A stretch of DNA of 64,000 nucleotides from JANPCX01 sp966211815 (GCA_966211815.1 CBIHOD010000007.1:37689-101688), one strand, 5' to 3'; positions 32,733-41,886 are shown, numbered from the stretch's first letter. The notes: a model not told the origin generated them from the letters alone. Translations and numbers: made by a program.

Positions 32733-35351
32733 TCAAACCACCACGTTCACCAGCCGGCCCGGCACCACGATGACCTTCTTCGCCGCCTTGCCTTCCGAGA
32801 ACTTGGCGAAGTCCTCGCTGGCCAGGGCGGCGGTTTCGATCGCCGCCTTGTCGGCGGAGGCCGGCACGGTGATCGCGCCGCGCAGCTTGCCATTGACCTG
32901 CAGCATCAGCTCGATCTCGTCCTGCACCAGCGCCGCTTCGTCGACCGAGGGCCACGGCGCGTCGAGCAGGTCGCCGTGCTCGGCGGCGTAGCCCAGCTCC
33001 TGCCAGAGCACCCAGGTGGTGTGGGGGCAGGCGGGGTAGAGCGCGCGCAGCAGGATGCCGTAGCCTTCCCGGACCACGCCGGGGGCCTGGCCCTTGAACG
33101 ACTCCAGCGCGTTGAGCATCTTCATCGCGCCGGAGACCACGGTGTTGTATTGCATGCGCTCGTAGTCGTAGGCCACCTGACGCAGCACGTTGTGCACCTC
33201 GCGGCGCAAGGCCTTGGCGTCCGCGGGCAGGTCGGCCGGGATGCCGGCGGCTGCGCGGATTGCCTCGCCCTGCTTGGCGCCGAACCCCCACACCCGGCGC
33301 AGGAAACGGTTGGCGCCCTCCACACCGGCGTCATTCCATTCGAGCGTCTGCTCGGGCGGCGAGGCGAACATCACGAACAGCCGCGCGGTGTCGGCGCCGT
33401 ACTGGTCGATCAGCGCCTGCGGGTCGACGCCGTTGTTCTTGGACTTGGACATCGTGCCCACGCCCTCGTAGTCGACCTGCAGCCCGTCCGACTTGCGTCG
33501 CGCGCCGGTGACCTTGCCGGCGTCGTCGTAGGTGTTTTCCACCTCGTGCGGCCAGAAATATTCGATGCCGCCGCTCTCGCCGCGCCTGGAGTAGATGTGG
33601 TTGAGCACCATGCCTTGGGTCAGCAGCTTGGTGAAGGGTTCGTCGATCTTGACGAGCTTGAGGTCGCGCATCACCTTGGTCCAGAAGCGCGCGTAGAGCA
33701 GGTGCAGGATGGCGTGCTCGATGCCGCCGATGTACTGGTCCATCGGCATCCAGTAGTCGGTGCCGGCGCCCACCATCGCGCCGTCGTTGCCGGCGTCGCA
33801 GTAGCGCATGAAATACCAGGACGAGTCGACAAAGGTGTCCATCGTGTCGGTCTCGCGCTGGGCCGGCTTGCCGCAGATGGGGCAGGCCACGTCCAGGAAG
33901 GCGGCGTGCTTGTTCAACGGGTTGCCCGAGCCGTCGGGGATCAGGTCTTCCGGCAGGACCACCGGCAGGTCCTTCTCGGGCACCGGCACCGCGCCGTGCG
34001 CCCCGCAATGGATGATCGGGATCGGCGTGCCCCAGTAGCGCTGGCGGCTGATGCCCCAGTCGCGCAGCCGCCAGGTGGTCTTCTTGCCGCCCAGGCCCTT
34101 GTGCTCCAGCGCCTTGGCGACCGCGTCGACGGCCACCTGGTGGGGCATGCCGCTGAAGTAGTCGGAGTTGACCGTGACGCCGCGTTGCTTGTCGGCGTAC
34201 CACTCCTGCCAGTGGTCGTAGCTGTAGTGCTCGCCGTCGACGTGCACCACCTGCAGGATGTCGATGCCGTATTTCTTCGCGAAGGCGAAATCGCGCTCGT
34301 CGTGCGCCGGCACGCCCATCACCGCGCCGTCGCCGTAGCTCATGAGCACGTAGTTGCCGACCCAGACCGGCACCTTGGCGCCGGTGATCGGGTGCTCCAC
34401 CGTCAGCCCGGTGGGGACGCCCTTCTTTTCCTGCGTGGCCAGCTCGGCCTCGGTGGTGCCGCCGCTCTTGCATTCCTCGATGAAGGCGGCGACGGCGGGG
34501 CTGAGGCTGGCGGCGTGGGCCGCGAGCGGGTGCTCGGGGGCCACCGCGCAGAAGGTGACGCCCATGATGGTGTCGGCGCGCGTCGTGAAGACGTACAGCC
34601 GCCCCTCGCCGATGGGTTGGCCCTGCGCGTCGACGATGTCGTGCGGGAAGGCGAAGCGCACGCCCTCGCTCTTGCCGATCCAGTTCTCCTGCATCAGCTT
34701 GACGCGCTCGGGCCAGCCGGCCAGGTGGTTCTGCACGTGGTCCAGCAGCTCGGGCGCGTATTTCGTGATGTTGAGGTAATAGCCCGGGATCTCGCGCTTC
34801 TCGACCAGCGCGCCGGAGCGCCAGCCGCGCCCGTCGATGACTTGCTCGTTGGCCAGCACGGTCTGGTCGACCGGGTCCCAGTTGACGACCTGGGTGCGGC
34901 GTTCGGCGATGCCGGCTTCGAGCATCTTCAGGAACAGCCACTGGTTCCACTTGTAATAGCTCGGGGAGCAGGTCGCGACCTCGCGGCTCCAGTCGATGGC
35001 CAGGCCCATGGCCTGCATCTGGCCCTTCATGTGGGCGATGTTCTCGTAGGTCCACTTCGCGGGCGGCACCTTGTTCTTCATCGCCGCGTTCTCGGCCGGC
35101 AGGCCGAAGGCGTCCCAGCCCATCGGCATCAGCACGTTCATGCCCTTCATCCGCAGCTGGCGCGCCAGCATGTCGTTGATCGTGTAGTTGCGCACGTGGC
35201 CCATGTGCAGCTTGCCGCTGGGGTAGGGCAGCATCGAGCAGGCGTAGAACTTCGGCTTGCTCGCGTCTTCCGTCACGCGGTAGGCGTCGGCGGTTTTCCA
35301 GGCGGCTTGCGCGGCGCGCTCGATCTCGTTGGGTTTGAAGTCGGGGGTCAT
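32733..35351 (-). CDS. leuS: Leucyl-tRNA synthetase
   Basis: 872 residues, class I synthetase charging tRNA-Leu. PYPSGKLHMGHVRNY carries the HIGH-equivalent HMGH (49-52); the editing domain around TTRADTIMGVTFCAVAPEHPL is present with the conserved threonine-rich loop and VPAHDERDFAFA; the catalytic KMSKS appears as TMSKSKNNG near residue 634, with Thr for Lys. The C-terminal anticodon-binding domain ends in KVIVVPGRLVNVVV. The start at 35351 gives MTPDFKPNEIERAAQ. First gene of leuS-lptE-holA. Confidence 0.97.
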   Translation of the reverse strand: MTPDFKPNEIERAAQAAWKTADAYRVTEDASKPKFYACSMLPYPSGKLHMGHVRNYTINDMLARQLRMKGMNVLMPMGWDAFGLPAENAAMKNKVPPAKWTYENIAHMKGQMQAMGLAIDWSREVATCSPSYYKWNQWLFLKMLEAGIAERRTQVVNWDPVDQTVLANEQVIDGRGWRSGALVEKREIPGYYLNITKYAPELLDHVQNHLAGWPERVKLMQENWIGKSEGVRFAFPHDIVDAQGQPIGEGRLYVFTTRADTIMGVTFCAVAPEHPLAAHAASLSPAVAAFIEECKSGGTTEAELATQEKKGVPTGLTVEHPITGAKVPVWVGNYVLMSYGDGAVMGVPAHDERDFAFAKKYGIDILQVVHVDGEHYSYDHWQEWYADKQRGVTVNSDYFSGMPHQVAVDAVAKALEHKGLGGKKTTWRLRDWGISRQRYWGTPIPIIHCGAHGAVPVPEKDLPVVLPEDLIPDGSGNPLNKHAAFLDVACPICGKPAQRETDTMDTFVDSSWYFMRYCDAGNDGAMVGAGTDYWMPMDQYIGGIEHAILHLLYARFWTKVMRDLKLVKIDEPFTKLLTQGMVLNHIYSRRGESGGIEYFWPHEVENTYDDAGKVTGARRKSDGLQVDYEGVGTMSKSKNNGVDPQALIDQYGADTARLFVMFASPPEQTLEWNDAGVEGANRFLRRVWGFGAKQGEAIRAAAGIPADLPADAKALRREVHNVLRQVAYDYERMQYNTVVSGAMKMLNALESFKGQAPGVVREGYGILLRALYPACPHTTWVLWQELGYAAEHGDLLDAPWPSVDEAALVQDEIELMLQVNGKLRGAITVPASADKAAIETAALASEDFAKFSEGKAAKKVIVVPGRLVNVVV

Positions 35352-35412
35352 GGTGGGCTGCTGCTGTCGGGGCAAGGCGGGCGCGGCGCGCGGCGGCGCG
35401 CAGGAGAGCGGG

Positions 35413-35428
35413 ATTATAGAAACCGGGG
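35413..35428 (-). promoter_or_regulatory. leuS promoter core, shared with ptsN
   Basis: On the minus strand CCCCGGTTTCTATAATC: a consensus -10 TATAAT preceded by CCCCGGTTTC. No -35 consensus at the usual spacing. The same string, with T for C at one position, precedes ptsN at 41887-41902. It lies about 62 bases before the leuS start. Confidence 0.6.
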
Positions 35429-35610
35429 TCGCCGCCGCCCGGCGGGCCAGCCCATGGCGGCGGCGGAAGGCCCGATCTTGTTTCGCGCATTCGTTGTACC
35501 CGCTTGCAACAGTCGGTGGCATCGCGGCCGCGGAGTGTTCGAATGGCCCAATGCAGCCGGCCGGACGCTTCCCTAGTTCATGGGATGGCGCGGGCGCCGG
35601 CCCCGCCCCT

Positions 35611-35771
35611 AGTGTCGTGAGTCAAAAGTTCGTTGAATTAAGTCTGTCGAAATCTGCGCCATGCGGCGTTGCAAATGCTCGCAATGCCACGGGCATCGCT
35701 GTGCTTTGCGCCTTGCCTGGCGCCGATTTCGCCAAACTTCTTTCTTCAACGAATTTCTGACTCACGACACT
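35611..35771. repeat. 161-bp element with 27-bp terminal inverted repeats (copy 1)
   Basis: Ends at 35611-35637 and 35745-35771 begin AGTGTCGTGAGTCA and match as inverted repeats at 25 of 27 positions. Inside, 35649-35660 and 35719-35730 pair at 11 of 12, and the core (about 35663-35713: GTTGCAAAT...AATGCC-ACG-GGCATC...TTTGCGCC) closely resembles the core of the copy at 55924-56089. No coding capacity, no transposase and no obvious target duplication. It could form one long hairpin as DNA or RNA. Confidence 0.8.
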
Positions 35772-35812
35772 GGCATCGAACCCCGAAACGACACGATCCC
35801 TTGGAGACACCC

Positions 35813-36955
35813 ATGGCCCGCGCACCCGCTCCCCCCGCCGCCGGAAAAGCCGACGCCCCGGCGGCGCCGCTCCGCTACCACCACTATTGCAACGTCCGGC
35901 CGACCATCCCCCGGCAGTTCGAGCCGGGCGTCAACGCCGACCGCGCCGGCGCGATCAACATGCTGGCCGACAAGTGGGTCAACGGCACCGAGCTGACCTA
36001 TTACTTCTTCGACCAGCCCACCGACGGCGAGCAGGTCACCCTGGCCGACGGCAGCGTGGCCTTCGTGCCCTGGGCCGGCGCCGAGCCGCAGAAGGCCACG
36101 GTGCGCAAAGCCTTCAAGGCTTGGGCCGACCTGGGGCTGGGCCTGAAATTCACCGAAGTGGGCTCTCGGGACCAGGCCCTGGTGCGCATCGGCTTCCAGG
36201 CGGGCGACGGGTCGTGGTCCTATGTCGGCCGCGCCATCCTCGACATCGCGGCCGACCAGCGCACGATGAACTTCGGCTGGAACATCGCCGACGACCTCGA
36301 CACCGCCATCCACGAGATCGGCCACACGCTGGGCTTCGAGCATGAGCACCAGAACCCGTTCTCCGGCATCGTCTGGGACGAGGAGAAGGTCTATGCCGCG
36401 CTGGCCAAGCCGCCCAACAGCTGGAGCCGGCAGAAGACTTTCTTCAACATCATCCGCAAGCTCGACGAGAGCCGCGTGCAGGGCACCGAATGGGACCCGG
36501 ACTCGGTGATGCACTACCCCTTCGAAGCGGGCCTGATCAAGCAGCCCGCGCGCTACCAGACCGAGCCGTTGCTGCCGGCGGGCGGCTTGTCGGCGCGCGA
36601 CATCGCCTACGTCAAGCAGCTTTATCCCGGCCAGGCGCCGGTGGAGGAGTTCCCGGAACTGAAGCTGCTGCAGTCGATGCCCCTGAACATCCTGCCGGGC
36701 CAGCAGGTCGACGTGCGGCTTTGCCCCAACCGCAGCCGCAGCTACGAAATCCGGACGCTGGGCAAGGCCGACACGGTCATCGTCCTGTTCGAAGACGTGG
36801 ACGGCGAGCTGAAATACCGCGGCGGCGACGACGACGGCGGCGAGGACCGCAACGCCTACCTCAAGCTGCGCATGTCGCGCGGCCGGCAATACGTGCTGCG
36901 CCTGAGGCTTTATTACGCCGACCACGCCGGCGAGACGGCGGTGCTGTGGTGGTGA
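35813..36955 (+). CDS. Astacin-family (M12A-like) zinc metalloprotease
   Basis: 380 residues. The zinc motif HEIGHTLGFEHEH (His167, Glu168, His171, His177) has the astacin form H-E-x-x-H-x-x-G-F-x-H-E, and SVMHYP near 232 is the astacin Met-turn. Before it lies an N-terminal region of about 60 residues without a signal peptide or prodomain that I recognise, and after the catalytic domain a C-terminal beta-rich part with an acidic run (GGDDDGGED near 345). GGAG precedes the ATG; the open frame before 35813 passes through the 161-bp repeat and is rejected. Export route and substrate unknown. A stand-alone gene. Confidence 0.85.
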   Translation: MARAPAPPAAGKADAPAAPLRYHHYCNVRPTIPRQFEPGVNADRAGAINMLADKWVNGTELTYYFFDQPTDGEQVTLADGSVAFVPWAGAEPQKATVRKAFKAWADLGLGLKFTEVGSRDQALVRIGFQAGDGSWSYVGRAILDIAADQRTMNFGWNIADDLDTAIHEIGHTLGFEHEHQNPFSGIVWDEEKVYAALAKPPNSWSRQKTFFNIIRKLDESRVQGTEWDPDSVMHYPFEAGLIKQPARYQTEPLLPAGGLSARDIAYVKQLYPGQAPVEEFPELKLLQSMPLNILPGQQVDVRLCPNRSRSYEIRTLGKADTVIVLFEDVDGELKYRGGDDDGGEDRNAYLKLRMSRGRQYVLRLRLYYADHAGETAVLWW

Positions 36956-36992
36956 CGAGCGGCGCGGCGCGGGCCGGCCGACGGGGCGGGGG

Positions 36993-37436
<444 letters not shown>

Positions 37437-37451
37437 GCGGGCTCGCTCGGT

Positions 37452-38135
37452 TCAGTCCCGGAGCGTTTCGGGCGCGGGCCGCGGCAGGTTGGCGGCGTCG
37501 AGCTGGAATTCGCGCAGGTCGTGGGCGAAGCCTTCCAACTCGGCTTCGCAAGCGCCCACCATCTTGCCGAAGATGTTGTAGGCCAGCACCGCCGGGATAG
37601 CCACCGCCAGGCCGGCGGCCGTCATGATGAGCGCTTCGCCCACCGGGCCGGACACGCGCTCGATGCTCAAGGTGCCCGCGGTCGAGATGCCGACCAGCGC
37701 GTGGTAGATGCCCCAGACGGTGCCGAACAGTCCGATGAACGGCGCAGTGCTTCCGATGGAGGCGAGCAGCACCTGGCCGAACTGCAGCTGGGCCAGCACC
37801 GCGTGCAGCGCATCGCGCAGGCGGCGCGTGAGCTGCGAGGCCGCGCCGCCGCGGGACTCCAGCGTGGCCGCGCCGGCCTGGGCGGTGGCGGCGGCGAGCA
37901 ACGGCGAGAGCACGCCGCTGCGGTCGAACGCGGAAAGCTGGCTGCGCCCCGCGGCCAGGTCGGGCGCGGCCCAGAACGCGGCGGTGGCGCGCGGGATGTC
38001 GCCGCGCACGCGGCGCATCAGCCAGGCCTTCCAGAGGATCAGCACCCAGGCACTGACCGACATGAGCAGCAGCAGCACCGCCACCGCTTTGATGACAGCG
38101 TCGCCTTGATTCCAGAAATGTTCGAAACCGTTCAT
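37452..38135 (-). CDS. ExbB/TolQ/MotA-family proton channel protein
   Basis: 227 residues with an N-terminal helix (AVIKAVAVLLLLMSVSAWVLILWKAWL), a cytoplasmic loop, and two further helices: IGSTAPFIGLFGTVWGIYHAL and ALIMTAAGLAVAIPAVLAYNIF. The GLFGTVWGI and AAGLAVAIPAV segments are the family core. It forms the stator with the ExbD/TolR-like product of the next gene. Begins 22 bases after dapB. Confidence 0.93.
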   Translation of the reverse strand: MNGFEHFWNQGDAVIKAVAVLLLLMSVSAWVLILWKAWLMRRVRGDIPRATAAFWAAPDLAAGRSQLSAFDRSGVLSPLLAAATAQAGAATLESRGGAASQLTRRLRDALHAVLAQLQFGQVLLASIGSTAPFIGLFGTVWGIYHALVGISTAGTLSIERVSGPVGEALIMTAAGLAVAIPAVLAYNIFGKMVGACEAELEGFAHDLREFQLDAANLPRPAPETLRD

Positions 38136-38157
38136 GAGGGTCCTGGCTGCCTGCCGC

Positions 38158-38997
38158 TCAGGCGGTGCCGAGCACGTCGTTCATGTCGAACAGGCCTTTG
38201 GCGTGCCGCGACAGGAAACGCGCCGCGCGCAGGCTGCCCTGCGCATAGCCGGCCCGGCTGGAGCTCTTGTGACTGATCTCGATGCGCTCGCCGGTGCCCG
38301 CGAACAGCACGGTGTGGTCGCCGATTACGTCGCCGCCGCGGATCGTCGCGAAGCCGATGGTCGACGGGTCGCGCGCGCCGGTGACGCCTTCGCGGCCGTA
38401 GACCGCGCACTCTTCGAGGCTGCGACCGAGCGCCTTGGCCACCACCTGGCCCATCTGCAGCGCGGTGCCGCTCGGCGCATCGACCTTGTGGCGGTGGTGG
38501 GCCTCGATGATCTCGATGTCGTAGCCCTCGTTCAACGCGCGCGCGGCCACGTCGAGCAAGCGCATCACCACATTGACCCCGACGCTCATGTTGGGCGCCA
38601 TCACCAGCGCGGTGCGGGCCGCGAAGGCGGTGATCTCGGCTTTCTGCTCGGCCGAGAAGCCGGTCGTGCCGATCACGGCCTTGACGCCGAGTTCGGCGCA
38701 TGCCGCGAGGTGGGCCAGCGTGCCTTCGGGCCGGGTGAAGTCGATCAGCACGTCGGCGCCCTCTAGGCCTTCACGCAGGTCGGCGGTGATGGCCACGCCG
38801 CTGGCCTTGCCCAGGAAGGCGGCCGCGTCCTGCCCCAGTGTGGGGCTGTCGGGGCGGTCCAGGGCGCCGGCCAGCACCATGTCGTCGGCCTGGTCGATCG
38901 CTTCGATCAGCATGCGGCCCATGCGGCCGGACGCGCCAGACACCGCGACACGGACAGGGGATGTGGATGTTTCGTTGTTGTTCGTGGCCGCCGGCAT
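38158..38997 (-). CDS. dapB: 4-hydroxy-tetrahydrodipicolinate reductase
   Basis: 279 residues. NAD(P)H-dependent step in lysine and diaminopimelate synthesis. N-terminal VAVSGASGRMGRMLIEAI is the nucleotide-binding loop; the C-terminal domain has the catalytic EAHHRHKVDAPSGTAL with the His-His and Lys. The ATG at 38997 shares its A with the bamE stop (TGATG), so translation is coupled. The frame open up to 39507 is the bamE shadow. Confidence 0.96.
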   Translation of the reverse strand: MPAATNNNETSTSPVRVAVSGASGRMGRMLIEAIDQADDMVLAGALDRPDSPTLGQDAAAFLGKASGVAITADLREGLEGADVLIDFTRPEGTLAHLAACAELGVKAVIGTTGFSAEQKAEITAFAARTALVMAPNMSVGVNVVMRLLDVAARALNEGYDIEIIEAHHRHKVDAPSGTALQMGQVVAKALGRSLEECAVYGREGVTGARDPSTIGFATIRGGDVIGDHTVLFAGTGERIEISHKSSSRAGYAQGSLRAARFLSRHAKGLFDMNDVLGTA

Positions 38998-39578
38998 CAA
39001 GGCGCCTCCAGGGGGGGGTAGTCGCGGGTGGTCGCGGGGGCCGCCGTGGCGGCGGGATCGGCGGCGGTTTCCACCGCCGGCGCCGCCTTCGGCGCCGGCA
39101 GCGCCTTGATCTGCTCTTCGGTCAGCGCCAGCGCATGGCCTTTCTTGCGCGACACCTTCTGGGTGTCGATCGACGCGACGAAAGCGCGCTCGGCGGGCAG
39201 TTCCGGGGCGTCGATGCTCTTGAGGACGTCGCCGTCGAATTTCACGACCACCATGCGCTGCTGCGGCGGGGTGCCCTGGCGGCGGATGGTGAAGGCGTAG
39301 TCCCAGCGGTCGGCGTGGAAGATGTCGGTCAACAGCGGCGAGCCCAGGATGTCCCGGACCTGGGTGCGGGTCATGCCGGGCTTGACCTTCGCGGCCTGCT
39401 CCTGCGTGACGACGTTGCCTTGCACCACCTCCAGGCGGTAGGGCGTGATGAAACCCAGGACGTTGTCCGACGACTGCAGCGAACCGCAGCCGCCCAGGCC
39501 GAGGCACAAGGCCGCCGCCAGGCCGACGCGCGCGGCCATGGGGTGGCGGGGAGGGGTGGACCGGAGCGCAACAGGCAT
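38997..39578 (-). CDS. bamE: Outer-membrane assembly lipoprotein BamE
   Basis: 193 residues. Accessory lipoprotein of the Bam complex. N-terminal hydrophobic signal ending in LGLGGCGSL with the acylated Cys; then VVQGNVVTQEQAAKVKPGMTRTQVRDILGSPLLTD, the SmpA/OmlA core, and a longer C-terminal Ala/Pro-rich tail not found in E. coli BamE. The start at 39578 (MPVALRS) is preferred; ATG at 39539 nearer the signal is an alternative. Head-to-head with fur, as in many proteobacteria, and coupled to dapB. Confidence 0.93.
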   Translation of the reverse strand: MPVALRSTPPRHPMAARVGLAAALCLGLGGCGSLQSSDNVLGFITPYRLEVVQGNVVTQEQAAKVKPGMTRTQVRDILGSPLLTDIFHADRWDYAFTIRRQGTPPQQRMVVVKFDGDVLKSIDAPELPAERAFVASIDTQKVSRKKGHALALTEEQIKALPAPKAAPAVETAADPAATAAPATTRDYPPLEAP

Positions 39579-39621
39579 GTCAGATACAGGGCCCCGCGGG
39601 CAAGGCGGGCGCCAACCTCGA

Positions 39622-39640
39622 TATGATCGGGTCATTCTAG
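39622..39640. promoter_or_regulatory. Shared fur/bamE promoter region with weak Fur-box-like dyad
   Basis: TATGAT (39622-39627) is a -10-like hexamer for fur, and ATGATCGGGTCAT is a short dyad that loosely resembles half of a Fur box. The whole gap between the two starts is 124 bases. Regulation of either gene by Fur is only a possibility. Confidence 0.3.
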
Positions 39641-39702
39641 CGGCGGCCATCCAGGGGCCGCCGCCGCGATCGCGAAAGCCGGCCATGCCCTCCCACACGC
39701 CC

Positions 39703-40128
39703 ATGAACCACGCGGAAGAACTCAAGAGCAGCGGTTTGAAAGCCACGCTGCCCCGTATCAAGATCCTCGAGGTCTTCCAGAATTCGACCCAGCGCCACCT
39801 GACGGCGGAGGATGTCTACAAGATCCTGCTGGGCGAAGGCGCCGACGTGGGCCTGGCCACGGTCTACCGGGTGCTGATGCAGTTCGAGCAGGCCGGCTTG
39901 CTGTCGCGCAACCATTTCGAGGCCGGCAAGGCGGTGTTCGAATTGAACGCCGGGCAGCACCACGACCACCTGGTCTGCCTCACCTGCGGGCGCGTGGAGG
40001 AGTTCTTCGACGCCGAGATCGAGAAGCGCCAGCGCTCCGTCGCGCATTCGCGCGGCTTCGAGCTGCAGGACCACGCGCTGTCACTCTACGCGGTCTGCAC
40101 CAAGAAGAACTGCGCGCACAAGCCTTGA
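39703..40128 (+). CDS. fur: Ferric uptake regulator
   Basis: 141 residues. Iron-responsive repressor. N-terminal winged helix (ELKSSGLKATLPRIKILEVFQ...LGEGADVGLATVYRVLMQFEQAGLLS) and C-terminal dimerisation/metal domain with HHDHLVCLTCGRVEEF; two Cys pairs (CLTC and CTKKNC) could hold structural zinc. Start 39703 (MNHAEELK) matches related Fur proteins; ATG 39685 is six codons upstream. Divergent from bamE. Confidence 0.96.
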   Translation: MNHAEELKSSGLKATLPRIKILEVFQNSTQRHLTAEDVYKILLGEGADVGLATVYRVLMQFEQAGLLSRNHFEAGKAVFELNAGQHHDHLVCLTCGRVEEFFDAEIEKRQRSVAHSRGFELQDHALSLYAVCTKKNCAHKP

Positions 40129-40326
40129 CGGCCCGCGGCGCGCTCAGAAGCCGCGAATGAATGCGGCGCGCTCGAGAGGGTTGCCCGAACGGGGCCGATC
40201 AAGCGTGTCCCGAGCCTGGTCGAAGCGGCGCAAAGCACAGCCATGGCCCGGCCATTGAGCGTTTGCAACGCGCGGTAGTCCCGTTCTGGCAAGCCGAGCG
40301 GGCGCGCCGGACTTGTCCACCGCTTC

Positions 40327-41283
40327 TCAGGTGCCTTCGCCGCGGGCCATCGCCTTCTGGTGGCGTTCGATGAACTCGCGGTAGGTGTCGATGCCGCGCA
40401 GCTGCAGGATGGTGTTGCGCACCGCGGCCTCGACCAGCACCGCCAAGTTGCGCCCGGCGTCCACCGCGATGATGGCCTTGAGCACCTGCACGCCGAGGAT
40501 CTCCTCGAACAGCGGCTCGTAGGGCAGCCGCTCGAATTCGCGCTCCAGCGTTTCCTTGCGCACCAGGTGGACGATGAGCTTGAGCCGCATCTTCCGGCGC
40601 ACCGCGGTCTCGCCGAAGATGGCCTTGATGTCCAGCAGGCCGATGCCCCGGACTTCGAGCAGGTTCATCAACAGCTCGGGGCAGCGGCCTTCCAGCGAAG
40701 TCTGCGAGACGCGGAACAAGTCCACCGCGTCGTCGGCCACGAGGCCGTGGCCGCGGGAGATCAGTTCCAGCCCGAGTTCGCTCTTGCCCAGGCCCGACTC
40801 GCCCGTCAGCAGCACGCCCAGGCCGAGGATGTCCATGAAGACGCCGTGCCGCGTGGTGCGCTCGGCGAAGAGCTGGGCGAGGTAGCTGCGCACGACGTCG
40901 ATGACGTGGCCCGCCGATTCCTGCGTCACGAACAGCGGGATGTCGGCGCGGTCGCACAGGGCCACCAGCTTGTCGGGCGCGACCTGGCCGTCGGCCACGA
41001 TGACCACCGGCGGCTCCAGCGTGACGATGCGCTGGATGCGGCGCTCCTGGTCTTCGTCGTTGCAGTCCAGCAGGTAGGCCACTTCGCGGTGGCCGACGAT
41101 CTGGACGCGGTAGGGGTGGATGTAGTTGAGGTAGCCGACCAGGTCGGCGGCCGATTGGGCGCTGCGCACCGCGGCCTCGTCGAAGCGGCGTTCGGGGTGC
41201 GCGTGGCCGCCCACCCACTCCCAGCGCAGGCTCGGCCTGTGCTCTTCAAACAGCGCTTCGGCGCTGATGACGGTCGGTTTCAA
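40327..41283 (-). CDS. hprK: HPr kinase/phosphorylase
   Basis: 318 residues. Phosphorylates and dephosphorylates a serine of HPr, linking the phosphotransferase relay to metabolism. The N-terminal domain (about 1-130) is followed by the kinase domain with the P-loop GESGLGKSELGLEL and the HPrK signature ELLMNLLEVRGIGLLDI. Third gene of the hpf-ptsN-hprK set characteristic of betaproteobacteria, 55 bases after ptsN. Confidence 0.96.
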   Translation of the reverse strand: MKPTVISAEALFEEHRPSLRWEWVGGHAHPERRFDEAAVRSAQSAADLVGYLNYIHPYRVQIVGHREVAYLLDCNDEDQERRIQRIVTLEPPVVIVADGQVAPDKLVALCDRADIPLFVTQESAGHVIDVVRSYLAQLFAERTTRHGVFMDILGLGVLLTGESGLGKSELGLELISRGHGLVADDAVDLFRVSQTSLEGRCPELLMNLLEVRGIGLLDIKAIFGETAVRRKMRLKLIVHLVRKETLEREFERLPYEPLFEEILGVQVLKAIIAVDAGRNLAVLVEAAVRNTILQLRGIDTYREFIERHQKAMARGEGT

Positions 41284-41338
41284 TGAATGAAGGCCTTGTC
41301 AGGGGCGGGAACGGCCGAACGCGGGTCGGCGGCGCCGG

Positions 41339-41809
41339 TCAGGCGACCGACTTGAGGGGTTCCCAGTTGGCGATCAGCTCATGCACCTTGGCGGCGTCGG
41401 CCTCGGTCTTGAGCCGCTCCCGCAATTCGCGGTCGCTGAGCATCTCGGCGATCTCGGAGAGGATCTCCAGGTGCCGTTGCGTGGCCGCTTCCGGCACCAG
41501 CAAAAAGATGAGCAGGCTGACGGGTTCGTCGTCGGGCGCGTCGAAGGGGATGGCTTGCTGCACGCGAAGCACGGCGGCCAGCGGGTTCTTCAGGCCCTTG
41601 ATGCGGCCGTGGGGAATGGCCACGCCATGGCCCAGGCCGGTCGACCCGAGGCGTTCGCGGGCGAAAAGGTTGTCGGTGACCAGCGCGCGGGATAGCGTGT
41701 GCTGGTTCTCAAACAGCAGACCCGCGTGTTCGAAGACCCGTTTTTTGCTCGTGGTGTCCACATCAACGAGGACGTTGCTCGGGGGCAAGATGGCGGCGAG
41801 ACGATTCAT
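41339..41809 (-). CDS. ptsN: Nitrogen-type PTS enzyme IIA
   Basis: 156 residues. Regulatory EIIA-Ntr, phosphorylated by NPr/HPr; it signals nitrogen and carbon state rather than moving sugar. The active-site His67 sits in GHGVAIPHGRI. Core elements LARERLGSTGLG-type and LLVPEAATQRHLEILSEIAEML are present. The start at 41809 (MNRLAAILPPSNV) is preferred; ATG 41830 adds seven residues. Between hpf and hprK, but hpf lies 372 bases upstream across a gap containing its own promoter candidate. Confidence 0.95.
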   Translation of the reverse strand: MNRLAAILPPSNVLVDVDTTSKKRVFEHAGLLFENQHTLSRALVTDNLFARERLGSTGLGHGVAIPHGRIKGLKNPLAAVLRVQQAIPFDAPDDEPVSLLIFLLVPEAATQRHLEILSEIAEMLSDRELRERLKTEADAAKVHELIANWEPLKSVA

Positions 41810-41886
41810 CGAGGGTTCCTGCGCCTTCATGGTCGACGGATCGGCTCGGCGCGAGTGGGTCTTTGGAGTGGCTGTATCGCTGGCTG

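Larger units (their letters stand above)
35352..35812. other. Divergent gap between leuS and the astacin gene
   Basis: 460 bases. Contains the leuS -10 (35413-35418) and the 161-bp hairpin element at 35611-35771 ending 41 bases before the astacin ATG. I see no gene in the remainder; frames running through it are open by chance. Confidence 0.75.

Noticed and set aside
32703..35576. 957-codon plus-strand frame opposite leuS
   Set aside because: Shadow frame rich in Val/Leu/His/Gly; leuS is unmistakable on the other strand.
35611..35771. Insertion sequence or integron attC site
   Set aside because: No transposase, no target duplication and none of the attC core sites (GTTRRRY/RYYYAAC pairing); described only as a structured repeat.
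35611..36955. Extended start for the astacin gene through the repeat (frame from 35669)
   Set aside because: Extra residues come from the hairpin element; the ATG at 35813 has GGAG upstream and begins the family-like part.
40086..40292. 68-codon minus-strand frame between fur and hprK
   Set aside because: Overlaps the end of fur, no recognisable motif and no start signal.
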